Positions 8,136-17,926 of a DNA stretch of 43,125 bases are shown piece after piece; position 1 is the first letter of the stretch, and each line of letters starts with the position of its first letter. A program made the position numbers and the translations under genes. Under the pieces are notes generated by a model. It was not told the DNA's origin and searched no databases. It worked only from the letters and a program-made list of their open reading frames with translations. Source of the DNA: Smithella sp. M82. Its GTDB lineage: Bacteria > Desulfobacterota > Syntrophia > Syntrophales > Smithellaceae. The stretch lies in contig MAEO01000121.1 in NCBI GenBank assembly GCA_001683985.1, positions 1 through 43,125 on the forward strand. Direction: 5' to 3'.

Positions 8136-9344
8136 TTATTTTTTCAAGATATTTTGAATTATCAAACGCAATCCGTTCAGTTTGATAAATCCTACAGCAT
8201 CCTTCTGATTGTAGACCTGATCTTTTTCAAAAGTTGCAAATGATTCGCTGTAAAGTGAATTAGGCGATTTTCTTCCGGCAACAATGCAATTCCCCTTATA
8301 CAATTTCATCCTTGCCGTCCCTGTTACATTTTCCTGAGTAGCATCTATATAAGTCTGGAGGGTCTTCATTTCGGGTGAATACCAGAAACCGTTATAGACA
8401 AGCTGGGCATATTTAGGTATCAGCGAATCGCGCATAAACATTACCTCGCGATCCATGGTGATTGATTCAACCGCCCGATGCGCAGCCCAAAGCACTGTTC
8501 CGCCTGGTGTCTCATAAACGCCTCTGGATTTCATTCCGACAAAACGATTTTCCACCATATCCACCCTTCCAATGCCGTTGGCTCCGGCAATCGCATTCAT
8601 ATAATCCATAAGTTTCGCCGGCGACATCTTTTTGCCGTTTACAGCTACAGGATTGCCCTTTTTAAATTCAATTTCCAGATAAGTAGGTTTATCCGGAGCC
8701 GCTTCAGGAGATTCAGTCAGCACAAACATGTCTTCCGGCGCTTCTGCCCAGGGATCTTCCAGAATTCCTCCTTCATGGGAAATATGTAACAGATTGCGAT
8801 CAGAGCTGTATGGTTTCGCTTTAGTCAGGGGAATGGGAATCTTATATTTTTTGGCATAATCGATCATTGATTCGCGTGAATCAAATGTCCATTTGTCGTC
8901 CTTCCATGCCGCAATAATTTTTATCGAAGGATTTAAAGCATAATATGTAAGCTCAAACCGTACCTGATCATTCCCTTTGCCCGTCGCCCCGTGCGATACC
9001 GCGTCAGCTTTTTCTTTTTTCGCTATTTCAATCTGCTTTTTGGCTATCAAAGGACGCGCCAGTGATGTGCCCAGAAGATATGTGCCCTCGTAAATCGCAT
9101 TGGCACGCAGCGCCGGAAATACGAAATCCCTCGCGAATTCTTCCTTCAAATCTTCTATATAAATTTTACCGGCTCCGGTATTAATCGCCTTTTTTTTCAG
9201 ACCGGTTAATTCCTCTTTCTGTCCCAAATCGGCGGCAAAACATATAACCTCACACTTGTAAGTTTCAATAAGCCAGCGCACAATTACGGATGTATCCAGT
9301 CCTCCCGAATACGCCAAAACAACTTTTTTAATTCCTTTCGACAA
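8136..9344 (-). CDS. argG: Argininosuccinate synthase
   Basis: ATP-dependent ligation of citrulline and aspartate. The PP-loop '[10 protein letters not shown]' near residue 11, '[14 protein letters not shown]' and the C-terminal '[13 protein letters not shown]' fit the family, and the length (402 aa) is normal. The start is a TTG (9342-9344) with GAGG seven bases upstream. 45 bases separate it from argF. Confidence 0.96.
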   Translation of the reverse strand: MSKGIKKVVLAYSGGLDTSVIVRWLIETYKCEVICFAADLGQKEELTGLKKKAINTGAGKIYIEDLKEEFARDFVFPALRANAIYEGTYLLGTSLARPLIAKKQIEIAKKEKADAVSHGATGKGNDQVRFELTYYALNPSIKIIAAWKDDKWTFDSRESMIDYAKKYKIPIPLTKAKPYSSDRNLLHISHEGGILEDPWAEAPEDMFVLTESPEAAPDKPTYLEIEFKKGNPVAVNGKKMSPAKLMDYMNAIAGANGIGRVDMVENRFVGMKSRGVYETPGGTVLWAAHRAVESITMDREVMFMRDSLIPKYAQLVYNGFWYSPEMKTLQTYIDATQENVTGTARMKLYKGNCIVAGRKSPNSLYSESFATFEKDQVYNQKDAVGFIKLNGLRLIIQNILKK

Positions 9345-9389
9345 TCCTTGTCCTCCCTATCCCCGATAAACGGGCTGATTTCTAACCTG

Positions 9390-10298
9390 TTAAAGCAGTA
9401 TTTCCAGAATTGCCTTTTGCACATGCAGACGATTTTCCGCCTGATCGATCACGACAGATTGCGGACCGTCGATAACATCGGATGTTATTTCTTCTCCGCG
9501 ATGCGCCGGAAGACAATGCATGACGATTGCATCTTTCCTGGCTTCTTTCAAAAGTCTTTTATTTATCTGATAATTTTTGAATATTTTTTTTCTTTCTTCA
9601 TTTTCCGACTCCTGTCCCATACTAACCCATACATCGGTATATAAAACATCAGCATCTTTTGCAGCTTCCAACGGATCACGATAAAGAGAAATATCTTCTC
9701 TTGCCTCTTTTTTTCCTTTGGCCATAATTTTCCTGTCCGGATCGTAACCTTCGGGGCAGGCCAACGTCAGTTGAATCGGCAATCGAGCGGCGGCTTCAAT
9801 CCAGGTATTGGCTATGTTGTTGCCATCTCCGATATATGCGATCTTCAAACCATCATAAGATCCTTTCTTTTCTTTTATCGTAAACAGATCGCTTAGAATT
9901 TGACAGGGATGTAAAAGATCCGTCAATCCGTTAATCACAGGAATCGAAGCATAACGGGCGAAATCTTCAACACTTTTTTGAGAAAATGTCCTGATCATAA
10001 TCCCATTCAGATAACGTGACATCATCTGCGCCGAATCGGAAATAGTTTCGCCACGGCCTATCTGCGTATCACGTGAAGTTAAAAACAATGCAATTCCTCC
10101 CAACTGATACATGCCGACTTCAAAAGATATTCTTGTCCTCGTGGAAGATTTATCAAAAATCATCCCCAGAGTTTTTCCCTGGAGAGAATTATGGGGTTTG
10201 TCGTTCTTTAAATCTTTTTTAAGCTTTTTAGCTTTCGACCATATTTTTTCAAAATCAGCATCTTCCAGGTCGTAAATATTCAACAGATCTTTTTTCAT
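9390..10298 (-). CDS. argF: Ornithine carbamoyltransferase
   Basis: Makes citrulline from ornithine and carbamoyl phosphate. All three binding motifs are seen: 'STRTRISFEVG' (carbamoyl phosphate), 'HPCQILSD', and 'HCLPAHRGEE' with the ornithine-binding Cys. 302 aa is typical for the catabolic/anabolic trimeric enzyme; the biosynthetic operon supports an anabolic role. Its ATG overlaps the argD stop as ATGA. Confidence 0.96.
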   Translation of the reverse strand: MKKDLLNIYDLEDADFEKIWSKAKKLKKDLKNDKPHNSLQGKTLGMIFDKSSTRTRISFEVGMYQLGGIALFLTSRDTQIGRGETISDSAQMMSRYLNGIMIRTFSQKSVEDFARYASIPVINGLTDLLHPCQILSDLFTIKEKKGSYDGLKIAYIGDGNNIANTWIEAAARLPIQLTLACPEGYDPDRKIMAKGKKEAREDISLYRDPLEAAKDADVLYTDVWVSMGQESENEERKKIFKNYQINKRLLKEARKDAIVMHCLPAHRGEEITSDVIDGPQSVVIDQAENRLHVQKAILEILL

Positions 10299-11485
10299 TT
10301 ACCCTCCATCACTCTATCGAGCACTTCAATTGCCCGATCAACATCGCGGGTAGTAATAATCAATGGCGGCACGAATCGTAAAATTTTCCCTCCGGTGGAA
10401 TTGATCAGCAATCCCTGATGAAGACACTCATTGACAATATCGGCTGCTTCTATATCCAATTTTAAGGCCAGCATCAGTCCTCTGCCTCTCACTTCGGTAA
10501 TAATCTTGTATTTTTGCTGGAGCTTTTTTAATTGCAATAAAAAATATTCGCCGACTTTTCGACAATTTTCCAAGACGTTTTCCTGCAATATTGTTCTTAA
10601 AACAGCGATAGCCGCAACCATTGCCAAAGGATTGCCGCCAAAAGTGGATGCGTGATTGCCGGGAACAAACGCCTGGGCTATTTTATCCTTTGCCAGCATT
10701 GCTCCCACAGGTAAACCGTTACCCAAAGCTTTGGCCAGAGTCATTATATCCGGTTTTATTCCCGAATGCTCATAAGCGAATAATTTTCCTGTTCTGCCTA
10801 TGCCTGTCTGCACTTCGTCGAGAATCAACAAAATGCCGTGACGGTCGCAAATTTTTCTTACTTCAGCAAGATAATTTTCATCCGGGATATTGACGCCGCC
10901 TTCGCCCTGAATCGGTTCCAGCAATACCCCGCAAGTCTTGTCGGAAATTGCGTTCTCCAATGCTTTTAAGTCATTGAAAGGGACGTAAGTAAAACCAGCC
11001 GGCAGGGGCGCAAAACCGAACTGAAATTTTTCCTGTCCGGTCGCCGTAATTGTAGCAATTGTTCGGCCATGAAAGGAATCTTTCATCGTAATTAATTCGA
11101 ATCTTTCAGTTCCCATATTTTCATGGGCATATTTTCGAGCAAGTTTTATGGCCGCTTCATTTGCTTCCGCACCGCTGTTGCAGAAAAAAACCTTATCTGC
11201 AAAAGAATTTTCAACCAGCAATTCGGCCAATTGCGTCTGGGGCTGAGTGTAATATAAATTGGAAACATGTGTTAATTTATCCAACTGTTCTTTCACTGCA
11301 ACTACAACCTGAGGATGAGAATGTCCCAGAGAACAAACGGCAATCCCTGCCACAAAATCCAGATATTCACGCCCATTTATATCCCACAGTTTCGCGCCTG
11401 CTCCTTCAGTTATAACCACCGGAAAACGCTTATATGTATTCATTATATTCTCATTGGCTGCAGCCATTAATTCTTTTTCTTTCAT
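10295..11485 (-). CDS. argD: Acetylornithine aminotransferase
   Basis: PLP-dependent class III aminotransferase converting N-acetylglutamate semialdehyde to N-acetylornithine; members can also serve the lysine pathway (N-succinyl-DAP). 'FCNSGAEANEAAIKLAR' binds PLP phosphate, 'LILDEVQTGIGRTGK' contains the Asp that pairs with the PLP ring, and the Schiff-base lysine is in 'TLAKALGNGLP'. A TTG at 11500 is possible, but the ATG at 11485 has AAGGTG six bases upstream and is chosen (396 aa). It ends in the ATGA overlap with argF. Confidence 0.94.
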   Translation of the reverse strand: MKEKELMAAANENIMNTYKRFPVVITEGAGAKLWDINGREYLDFVAGIAVCSLGHSHPQVVVAVKEQLDKLTHVSNLYYTQPQTQLAELLVENSFADKVFFCNSGAEANEAAIKLARKYAHENMGTERFELITMKDSFHGRTIATITATGQEKFQFGFAPLPAGFTYVPFNDLKALENAISDKTCGVLLEPIQGEGGVNIPDENYLAEVRKICDRHGILLILDEVQTGIGRTGKLFAYEHSGIKPDIMTLAKALGNGLPVGAMLAKDKIAQAFVPGNHASTFGGNPLAMVAAIAVLRTILQENVLENCRKVGEYFLLQLKKLQQKYKIITEVRGRGLMLALKLDIEAADIVNECLHQGLLINSTGGKILRFVPPLIITTRDVDRAIEVLDRVMEGK

Positions 11486-11507
11486 TTCCTTCACCTTCAA
11501 TTAATCG

Positions 11508-11614
11508 CTAAGACTTCGTAAAAAGCTCCAGAGGCAAGGCGCTAAAGGCCTCCGGAATGCGCCGAACAAACTCAGCAGATACGCGAAGCCCGGCGCATGC
11601 CGGGGACTTTTTCC
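11508..11614. repeat. Palindromic intergenic element between argB and argD
   Basis: GACTTCGTAAAAAGCTCC near the left end and GGGGACTTTTTCCGAAGCC near the right end are imperfect inverted copies. Inside lies a GC-rich hairpin CCCGGC-GCAT-GCCGGG. The element fills almost the whole argB-argD gap inside an otherwise tightly packed operon. No ORF is present. It may be a REP/MITE insertion that co-transcribes as an RNA hairpin (inference). Confidence 0.6.
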
Positions 11615-11621
11615 GAAGCCG

Positions 11622-12512
11622 CTACAGAACTATTTCCGTACCTATTCCCTTATCGGTAAAAACCTCCAGCAACACTGCATGCTTTAAATGTCCGTCAATT
11701 ATGTGAGCCTTCTTCACTCCGCCTTTTAGAGCCTTCAGACAACATTTTATCTTGGGAAACATACCTCCAGCAACAGTTCCATTTTCAATTAATTTCAAAG
11801 CCTCTTTATTGTTCATTGTATTGATCAGTTTTTTATTTTTTCCCAAAACGCCGGACACATCGGTCAACAACAGGAGTTTTTCCGCCTGCAGGGCGGCGGC
11901 AATTTCTCCTGCTACGATATCCGCATTGATATTGTATGTTTCCCCGTTTTCACCGAGTCCTGTAGGAGCAATAATCGGTATAACATTATTTTGTGTAAGC
12001 GAAACAATCAACTGGGAATTAATACTTTTGACTTTTCCGACCAAACCTATATCTATAATTTCCGGCGGCGTGCTTTTAATCTTTTCCTCACTTAAATAAT
12101 ATTTTTCCGCCCGGATTAAATTACCATCCTTACCGCTCAATCCAACCGCATTTCCACCATGCCTGTTGATCAAACCGACAATTTCCTTATTTACCTTCCC
12201 TACCAGAACCATTTCCACAATGTTCATGGTTTCTTCATCGGTAACCCGCATACCCTGAACAAATTTTGATTCTTTACCAAGTTTCTTAAGCAATGTTCCT
12301 ATTTGAGGACCGCCACCGTGAACAATGACAGGATTAATACCGATATATTTCATCATAACCACATCCTGCGCAAACTTGTCTTTTAACTCATCATCAACCA
12401 TGGCATGTCCGCCATATTTAATAACAATCGTTTTGTTATAGAATCGTTTGATATAAGGCAAGGCTTCCAGCAGTATTTCGGCTCTTTCCATCGAATTTTT
12501 TATATTTTCCAT
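11622..12512 (-). CDS. argB: Acetylglutamate kinase
   Basis: Phosphorylates N-acetylglutamate, usually the feedback-controlled step of arginine synthesis. Amino-acid kinase fold: '[10 protein letters not shown]' at the N-terminus, '[10 protein letters not shown]', and '[21 protein letters not shown]' near the C-terminus. The N-terminal helix ('[19 protein letters not shown]') matches that used for ring-hexamer assembly in arginine-inhibited enzymes, so feedback inhibition is plausible. An ATG at 12512 with GGAG seven bases upstream is preferred over a TTG at 12524. Its ribosome site lies inside a partial duplication of the hslU 3' end. Confidence 0.95.
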   Translation of the reverse strand: MENIKNSMERAEILLEALPYIKRFYNKTIVIKYGGHAMVDDELKDKFAQDVVMMKYIGINPVIVHGGGPQIGTLLKKLGKESKFVQGMRVTDEETMNIVEMVLVGKVNKEIVGLINRHGGNAVGLSGKDGNLIRAEKYYLSEEKIKSTPPEIIDIGLVGKVKSINSQLIVSLTQNNVIPIIAPTGLGENGETYNINADIVAGEIAAALQAEKLLLLTDVSGVLGKNKKLINTMNNKEALKLIENGTVAGGMFPKIKCCLKALKGGVKKAHIIDGHLKHAVLLEVFTDKGIGTEIVL

Positions 12513-12518
12513 TTTTAA

Positions 12519-12611
12519 CTCCAATTTACCTGCTTAAATCCTCATCTTGGAAAAAAGAAAAGCGCCTTTTTTCTCCAATTTATAGAATATACCTGCTTAA
12601 ATCCTCATCTT
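12519..12611. repeat. Partial tandem duplication of the hslU 3' end / argB leader
   Basis: The 21-base sequence ACCTGCTTAAATCCTCATCTT (minus strand: the last HslU codons) occurs at 12591-12611 inside hslU and again at 12528-12548 after it. CTCCAATTTA is likewise doubled (12519-12528 and 12573-12582). The downstream copy lacks nine bases that encode the HslU C-terminal YIL and supplies the GGAG ribosome site of argB. Between copies is a purine-rich stretch that can form a weak hairpin (12549-12575). Confidence 0.85.
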
Positions 12612-13974
12612 CAATTATCTCGTTTAGTTTTTCCTCTACCTGCCGGGCATCTATTATTATTTCTTTTTCCTTCATCTCCGGCGCTTCAAAAGAAATCTCA
12701 TCCAATAAAGTTTCCATAATTGTATACAATCTTCTGGCGCCGATATTTTCAGTTCGTTCATTAACCAATGTTGCTACCTCTGCAATGGCAGCTATCGCTT
12801 CATCCGTAAACGATAATTTCACGCCTTCTGTCGCCATCATTTCCGTGTACTGTTTGACCAGAGCATTATTGGGTTCGGTTAAAATACGGATAAATTCTTC
12901 TTTACCCAATGAATCAAGCTCGACTCGAATCGGAAAACGTCCCTGCAATTCCGGAATTAAATCAGATGGCTTGGAAGCGCTAAACGCACCTGCTGCGATA
13001 AAAAGTATGTGATCTGTTTTGACCATGCCATAGCGCGTATTCACGTTGGAACCTTCCACAATAGGCAGCAGATCTCTTTGCACACCTTCACGTGACACAT
13101 CAGGACCATGTGATGAATCGCTGCCGACAATCTTATCAATCTCGTCCAGGAAAACTATACCAGACTGTTCAACACGCTCCAGCGCTGTTTTGGTTACCTT
13201 GTCCATATCTATCAATTTCTGCGCTTCTTCTTCTTGCAGAATTTCCAGCGCTTCCGGTACTTTTACCGTTTTCATTTTCTTTTTTTGCGGAAATACGCTT
13301 CCCAGCATATCCCGGACATTGAGCCCCATGTCTTCCATTCCCGCCGCGGAAAATATTTCAATCATGGGACCGCTTCTGGTCTCGGTAACTTCCAGATCCA
13401 CTAATCGGTTATCAAGCTTTTTTTCTTTGAGCAAATGTCTTAATTTTTCCCGCGTAGCATCGGCCTTCTGTGCCTGATCTTCAGTCTGTTGATCCTTTTC
13501 ATGCAACTCAGTGGCATCAATCAGCATATCACTTACCATTTTTTCCTTAGGCCGCGGAGGAAGCAACAAATCCAGTAATTTTTCCTCGGCAATTTCCGCC
13601 GCTCTTGCCCTGACATTTTCCTGCTCTTCCGATTTAACCATATTAAGGGACAATTCCACCAAATCCCGGATCATTGATTCAACATCGCGTCCCACATACC
13701 CAACTTCCGTAAATTTTGACGCTTCCACTTTTAAAAAAGGAGAATTATCCAGTTTGGCCAATCTGCGGGCAATTTCTGTTTTTCCCACACCCGTAGGACC
13801 GATCATGATAATATTTTTTGGTGATATCTCATCAGCCAAATCTGCCGAGACATTCTGCCTGCGCCATCTGTTGCGCAGTGCAATTGCTACCGCCCTTTTG
13901 GCATCGGACTGGCCGATTATGTGACGATCTAACTTTTCCACTATTTCACGGGGCGTTAACCCTTTGCTTATCAT
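12580..13974 (-). CDS. hslU: HslUV protease ATPase subunit HslU
   Basis: AAA+ unfoldase that feeds substrates to the HslV peptidase in the cytoplasm. Walker A 'GPTGVGKTE' at residues 59-67, Walker B '[10 protein letters not shown]', and sensor-like 'GRFPIRVEL'. The C-terminal 'SRYIL', which inserts into HslV pockets, is intact. The family I-domain lies between about residues 110 and 240. 464 aa is typical. Eleven bases separate it from hslV. Confidence 0.96.
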   Translation of the reverse strand: MISKGLTPREIVEKLDRHIIGQSDAKRAVAIALRNRWRRQNVSADLADEISPKNIIMIGPTGVGKTEIARRLAKLDNSPFLKVEASKFTEVGYVGRDVESMIRDLVELSLNMVKSEEQENVRARAAEIAEEKLLDLLLPPRPKEKMVSDMLIDATELHEKDQQTEDQAQKADATREKLRHLLKEKKLDNRLVDLEVTETRSGPMIEIFSAAGMEDMGLNVRDMLGSVFPQKKKMKTVKVPEALEILQEEEAQKLIDMDKVTKTALERVEQSGIVFLDEIDKIVGSDSSHGPDVSREGVQRDLLPIVEGSNVNTRYGMVKTDHILFIAAGAFSASKPSDLIPELQGRFPIRVELDSLGKEEFIRILTEPNNALVKQYTEMMATEGVKLSFTDEAIAAIAEVATLVNERTENIGARRLYTIMETLLDEISFEAPEMKEKEIIIDARQVEEKLNEIIEDEDLSRYIL

Positions 13975-13985
13975 AATTATTATTC

Positions 13986-14567
13986 CTACTCCTTAACTTT
14001 ATTCTTTTTTGTTTCCTTTGATACGCGTGAAGTGTCTTCAATTTCTTCCAGTGTTACATTATTATTCGTGTATATACAAATTTCAGCTGCTATTTTCATG
14101 GCTTCTTTTGCAATTTCCGATGATGATAAATTACTATGACGCAGAAGTGCACGAGCAGCAGCCTGTGCATAAGGCCCGCCCGACCCTATTGCCATAACAT
14201 CATCATCTGCTTCGATGACATCTCCGTTTCCGGAAATAATCAATGATTTATCCTTGTTTACGGCAATCATCAATGCCTCCAAATGTCGCAAAACCCGGTC
14301 TGTGCGCCAATCTTTCGTCAATTCTACAGCCGCCCTCAATAAATTGCCGTTATATTGCTCCAGTTTCTGATTAAACCGGTCAAATAAAGTGAATGCATCA
14401 GCCGTTGCCCCGGCAAAACCAACAATAACTTCATCATTGTAAAGACGGCGAACTTTTCGTGCGCCATGCTTCAATATTGTTGTGTCCAGAGTAACCTGAC
14501 CGTCACCAGCTACGGTTACCGTTCCGTTATGCCTGACCGCTAATATTGTGGTGCCTCTTATGTTCAT
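13986..14567 (-). CDS. hslV: HslUV protease peptidase subunit HslV
   Basis: Proteasome-like threonine peptidase. '[15 protein letters not shown]' shows the processed Thr nucleophile (Thr6 in the precursor) after a five-residue propeptide ending in Gly, as in many non-enteric HslV proteins. 'GDGQVTLD' and '[14 protein letters not shown]' are conserved, and 193 aa fits. A good AAGGAG site precedes the ATG. Order xerC-hslV-hslU is the classic codV/clpQ/clpY arrangement. Confidence 0.96.
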   Translation of the reverse strand: MNIRGTTILAVRHNGTVTVAGDGQVTLDTTILKHGARKVRRLYNDEVIVGFAGATADAFTLFDRFNQKLEQYNGNLLRAAVELTKDWRTDRVLRHLEALMIAVNKDKSLIISGNGDVIEADDDVMAIGSGGPYAQAAARALLRHSNLSSSEIAKEAMKIAAEICIYTNNNVTLEEIEDTSRVSKETKKNKVKE

Positions 14568-14656
14568 TTTTTCTCCTTTTAAAAATCAGGATGATGATTT
14601 TGCCATCGCAAATTATACATTACACTTCACTTGAACGGGATAAATTCGATTATGGC

Positions 14657-14684
14657 TTTTCCCTGCGGCTTCGCCCCGGGAAAA
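14657..14684. repeat. Short palindrome between hslV and xerC
   Basis: TTTTCCC (14657-14663) pairs with GGGAAAA (14678-14684), with an inner GGC-TTC-GCC hairpin. There is no T-run on the xerC (minus) side after it, so it looks more like a REP-type palindrome than a terminator. The rest of the 125-base gap shows nothing else clear. Confidence 0.5.
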
Positions 14685-14692
14685 ATCAAGTC

Positions 14693-15610
14693 TTATTTTT
14701 TTTTAGTTCTGGGGTGAGCTTTATCATAAACTTCCATCATGCGATTAATATTTACCGCCGTATATTTCTGCGTTGTCGAGAGACTTTCATGCCCCAACAA
14801 TTCCTGAATGGAACGCAAATCAGCTCCCGCATTTAAAAGATGTGTGGCGAAACTGTGTCTTAAAGCATGCGGACTGACTTTTCTTCCAATACCACTTTTA
14901 TTTGCCGTTTCATTAACTATCCGGGCAATGCTTCTCGCTGTTATTCTTTTACCACGAGAGTTTAGGAATAACGGTTTTTTTAAAATATCTCCATTTCGAC
15001 TTTTTCTTATTTCTTCGATTTTTTCCAAATATTCCCGAACGGCCTTTATGGCAGGACCGCCGACGGGAACTATTCTTTCCTTTTTTCCTTTGCCACGCAC
15101 CTTGAGCAACTTCTGGTTGAAATCAATATCCGCTAAATCCAGTCCTGCAACTTCACTCAATCGCAAGCCTGAAGAATAAAATAATTCCAGCATAGCGCTA
15201 TTACGCAAGCCTAAAACCGAATTTTCGTTTTTTGTTTCTAATAACTTAAAAATTTCATCAACCGATAAAAAAGTAGGCGTATACTTTTCTGTTTTCAATG
15301 TTCGTATCATTTCCGCCGGGTTATCTTGAATCTTGCCCGTTCGTAATCCATATTTATAAAAAGCTCTCAACGATGATATTTTACGGTTAACTGTTACTTT
15401 TTTTACTTTTTGCCGGTACAGACAGCTCAAATATTTCCGAATAACTTCCGACTCCACTTTAATTATTTCATCTTTATCTTTTACCATATTATTCTTATAT
15501 AAGAAGTCGGCAAAGTCTTGAACATCTGCAAGATAAGCTATTCGTGTGTGTGCGGAAACATTTCTCTCCACTTCCAGATAATTTTGAAAATCCTCTATTA
15601 TATTTCCCAT
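14693..15610 (-). CDS. xerC: Tyrosine recombinase XerC
   Basis: Resolves chromosome dimers at dif together with XerD. The N-terminal SAM-like core-binding domain spans residues 1-85. The catalytic set is complete: R150, K174, H248, R251, H274 and Y283 ('LGHESLSTTQKYT'). 305 aa is typical. Its place upstream of hslVU argues for the housekeeping recombinase rather than a phage or island integrase. Confidence 0.94.
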   Translation of the reverse strand: MGNIIEDFQNYLEVERNVSAHTRIAYLADVQDFADFLYKNNMVKDKDEIIKVESEVIRKYLSCLYRQKVKKVTVNRKISSLRAFYKYGLRTGKIQDNPAEMIRTLKTEKYTPTFLSVDEIFKLLETKNENSVLGLRNSAMLELFYSSGLRLSEVAGLDLADIDFNQKLLKVRGKGKKERIVPVGGPAIKAVREYLEKIEEIRKSRNGDILKKPLFLNSRGKRITARSIARIVNETANKSGIGRKVSPHALRHSFATHLLNAGADLRSIQELLGHESLSTTQKYTAVNINRMMEVYDKAHPRTKKK

Positions 15611-15639
15611 GATATATATACCGGCCAGTCACCAGGCAT

Positions 15640-15722
15640 GACGAATTATCCCACTCCTCTTCACTTCGGGGATAATTCGACTTACGCTTCGAGCTTCACT
15701 TCGTTCGCTCTCAGCTTGTCTC
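15640..15722. repeat. Palindromic repeat between xerC and the DUF151 gene
   Basis: CGAATTATCCC (15642-15652) and GGGATAATTCG (15669-15679) are perfect 11-base inverted copies around a 16-base loop. A second GAGC...GCTC palindrome built of CTTCG/CGTTCG steps follows to about 15718. It occupies the gap between two minus-strand genes without a T-run, consistent with a REP-like unit rather than a terminator. Confidence 0.6.
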
Positions 15723-15723
15723 A

Positions 15724-16224
15724 TTACATTTTATATTTACCGAAATCTTCTATCGAAAGATTCTCCAGAAATTCTTTTATTTTTTCTTCTTTTAATTGAT
15801 TCAAGTCGCCAAGTTTAACCATCAAATCGACACTGCGTGATTTTTCAATAACACTTTCCTCGACAAATATCGGCGCGTTTGCACGTAAAGCTATAGCAAT
15901 TGCATCACTGGGACGAGCATCAATCGAATAATTCCGCCCTTCTCTGCTCAAACAAATATTTGCAAAAAAAGTATTACCGCGAATATCCACAATTTCAACT
16001 CTGTCCACAGTCACCTCTAGAAACTTTAAACATTCGTTAAACAAGTCATGAGTCATGGGCCTTGGAAAAACAATTTTTTCCAATACTGTTGCAATCGCAC
16101 TGGCTTCAAACAATCCTATCCAGATCGGAATGGCTTTGCTCTCCTGTAAATTCTTCAAGATAACGATTGGTGTATTGGTGACAGGATCAATAGTCAATCC
16201 TGCAACCCTCATTTCAATCAACAC
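15724..16224 (-). CDS. Bifunctional nuclease family protein (DUF151)
   Basis: 166 aa. 'EMRVAGLTIDPVTNTPIVILKN' and 'RPMTHDLFNECLKFL' are diagnostic of the DUF151/BFN family, and 'SIDARPSDAIAIALRANAPIF' is its strongest block. A short acidic UVR-like C-terminal helix follows ('LKEEKIKEFLENLSIEDF'). Some members show DNase and RNase activity, but the bacterial role is unclear. AGGAGG lies six bases before a GTG at 16224; upstream TTG and ATG codons overlap that site and are less likely. The gene overlaps the miaB end by 11 bases. Confidence 0.9.
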   Translation of the reverse strand: MLIEMRVAGLTIDPVTNTPIVILKNLQESKAIPIWIGLFEASAIATVLEKIVFPRPMTHDLFNECLKFLEVTVDRVEIVDIRGNTFFANICLSREGRNYSIDARPSDAIAIALRANAPIFVEESVIEKSRSVDLMVKLGDLNQLKEEKIKEFLENLSIEDFGKYKM

Positions 16225-17557
16225 TTCCTGCCTCCTCATCAATCATTTTCCCTCTTAACGAATGTAAATAACCCTTTGATATTTTCACATCAACCAGTTT
16301 CCCTGTTAATTCCAACCCACCCTCGAAATTTACAATTTTCCAGGATCTGGTTCGTCCCATCAAATCATCTTTGGAATTTTTACTTCTTCTTTCAACCAAT
16401 ATTTCCTGTCTTGTATTTTCCAAAGCTATATTTTTATCCAGTGTATGCCTATCCTGCAACATCTGCAGCTGTTTGAGCCTTCTTAACTTCTCACATTCTT
16501 CTATTTTTCCTTCTAATTTTTGTGCTTCAGTTCCTTCTCTTTCAGAATACTTAAATGAAAATGTCGAATCAAACCTGATTTTTTTCATCATGTCAATGGT
16601 TTCTTGATAATCATCCTGTGTCTCACCGGGGAATCCGACGATAATATCCGAAGTAATGCTTATGTGCGGATTCAAATTACGTAAATGATCAACTTTTTTC
16701 ATATATTCTTCAACTGTATAACCTCTGTTCATTAATGCCAATATCTTGTTTGACCCGGACTGTACCGGCAGATGAATATGCTCGCATAACTTTTCTTCTT
16801 CAGTGAAGCATCTGATCAATTCGTCGGAAAGGTCGCGCGGGTGTGACGTAGTAAATCTGATCCGTTCAATGCCGGGAATTTTTCCTATTTTTTTTATCAG
16901 CGCTGCAAAACTCAATCCATTTCCAATGGTTTTGCCGTAAGAATTAACATTTTGGCCTAAAAGAATAACTTCTTTGATTCCCTGATCGGCAAGTTTTCTT
17001 ATCTCTTCGAGTATATCCTCCGACGGTCTGCCCGTCTCCGCGCCACGCAGATAAGGAACAACACAATACGCACAAAAATTATTGCATCCCTGCATAATAG
17101 TGACAAACGCGCTTACCTTGCCATTTTGCGGAGGAACAAAAACACCTATGGAGTTTACTGATTCATAAAAGTCAATTTCCGTAATTTTCTCTCTTTTCTC
17201 TTTGATTGCGGCAACTATCTGAGGTAAACGATCAATATTATGTGTGCCAAAAACAAAGTCCAGATGAGCAAAATTTTTATGAAATTTCTGTCCTATATGC
17301 TGAGCAAGACAACCGCCCACACCGATAATCAATTCCGGATTTTTTTTCTTTATTTTTACAAGTCTTCCTAATAGGCTGTAAGCCTTTTGAGCCGCTTTTT
17401 CCCTTATAGAACATGTATTAATAAGAATTAAATCGGCCAACATGATATTTTCGGTCAGCTTATAACCGCTATCTGCCAATAATGCCGCCATTTGTTCCGA
17501 ATCATGAACATTCATCTGGCAGCCAAATGTTTCAATATACAGGAGTGTATTTTTCAT
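16214..17557 (-). CDS. miaB: tRNA-2-methylthio-N6-dimethylallyladenosine synthase
   Basis: Radical-SAM methylthiotransferase acting on i6A37 of tRNAs reading U-starting codons. The N-terminal MTTase domain carries the auxiliary cluster cysteines C13, C49 and C83. The radical-SAM motif is C158-x3-C162-x2-C165 ('CNNFCAYC'), and a C-terminal TRAM domain follows ('VERRSKNSKDDLMGRTRSWK...LVDVKI'). 447 aa is typical, and the pattern is closer to MiaB than to RimO or MtaB. It is the first gene of the minus-strand cluster. Confidence 0.95.
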   Translation of the reverse strand: MKNTLLYIETFGCQMNVHDSEQMAALLADSGYKLTENIMLADLILINTCSIREKAAQKAYSLLGRLVKIKKKNPELIIGVGGCLAQHIGQKFHKNFAHLDFVFGTHNIDRLPQIVAAIKEKREKITEIDFYESVNSIGVFVPPQNGKVSAFVTIMQGCNNFCAYCVVPYLRGAETGRPSEDILEEIRKLADQGIKEVILLGQNVNSYGKTIGNGLSFAALIKKIGKIPGIERIRFTTSHPRDLSDELIRCFTEEEKLCEHIHLPVQSGSNKILALMNRGYTVEEYMKKVDHLRNLNPHISITSDIIVGFPGETQDDYQETIDMMKKIRFDSTFSFKYSEREGTEAQKLEGKIEECEKLRRLKQLQMLQDRHTLDKNIALENTRQEILVERRSKNSKDDLMGRTRSWKIVNFEGGLELTGKLVDVKISKGYLHSLRGKMIDEEAGSVD

Positions 17558-17926
17558 CTTTTCACCGCATTAATTAGCTAATAGCATTATTATTTTGACA
17601 AAAGTTCGTCAATAAGTTTTTTATTAAATTCTGAAATTAAAGAACCTGCGGATCAGCTTCTGACGCCAATACAACTACTCTCGAATTGTCTATTCCCAAT
17701 TTTAGAACAAATAACAAAGACCCTAAAATATTCTTTACATTATATTAATTTTGTATTATGAAACAACTATCATATAAAGAATTATATGTTAAAATAATAA
17801 AAAGTGTGGTTTAGTATAGCTGACGACAAAAGCATATTAGGGTTAACTGCAGAACGGATAATTAAAAATCCGTATAATTAACAATGATTATTTTGTTTCC
17901 TAAATGTCCTTAATTAAGGAGGAAAT
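17558..17926. other. Divergent intergenic region miaB / secreted-protein gene
   Basis: 369 bases with no convincing ORF, and very AT-rich from about 17700. It contains a perfect hairpin ACGGAT (17854-17859) / ATCCGT (17868-17873), 54 bases before the plus-strand start. AAGGAGG directly precedes the ATG at 17927. No riboswitch consensus is recognised. Promoter boxes for either gene are too ambiguous to call. Confidence 0.5.

Noticed and set aside
14693-15610. Tyrosine recombinase as an island or phage integrase
   Set aside because: Synteny with hslVU and XerC-typical length and motifs support the housekeeping recombinase. No attachment-site repeats or cargo are nearby.
17558-17926. Riboswitch upstream of the secreted-protein gene
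   Set aside because: Only one short hairpin is evident and no known riboswitch core motif could be recognised.
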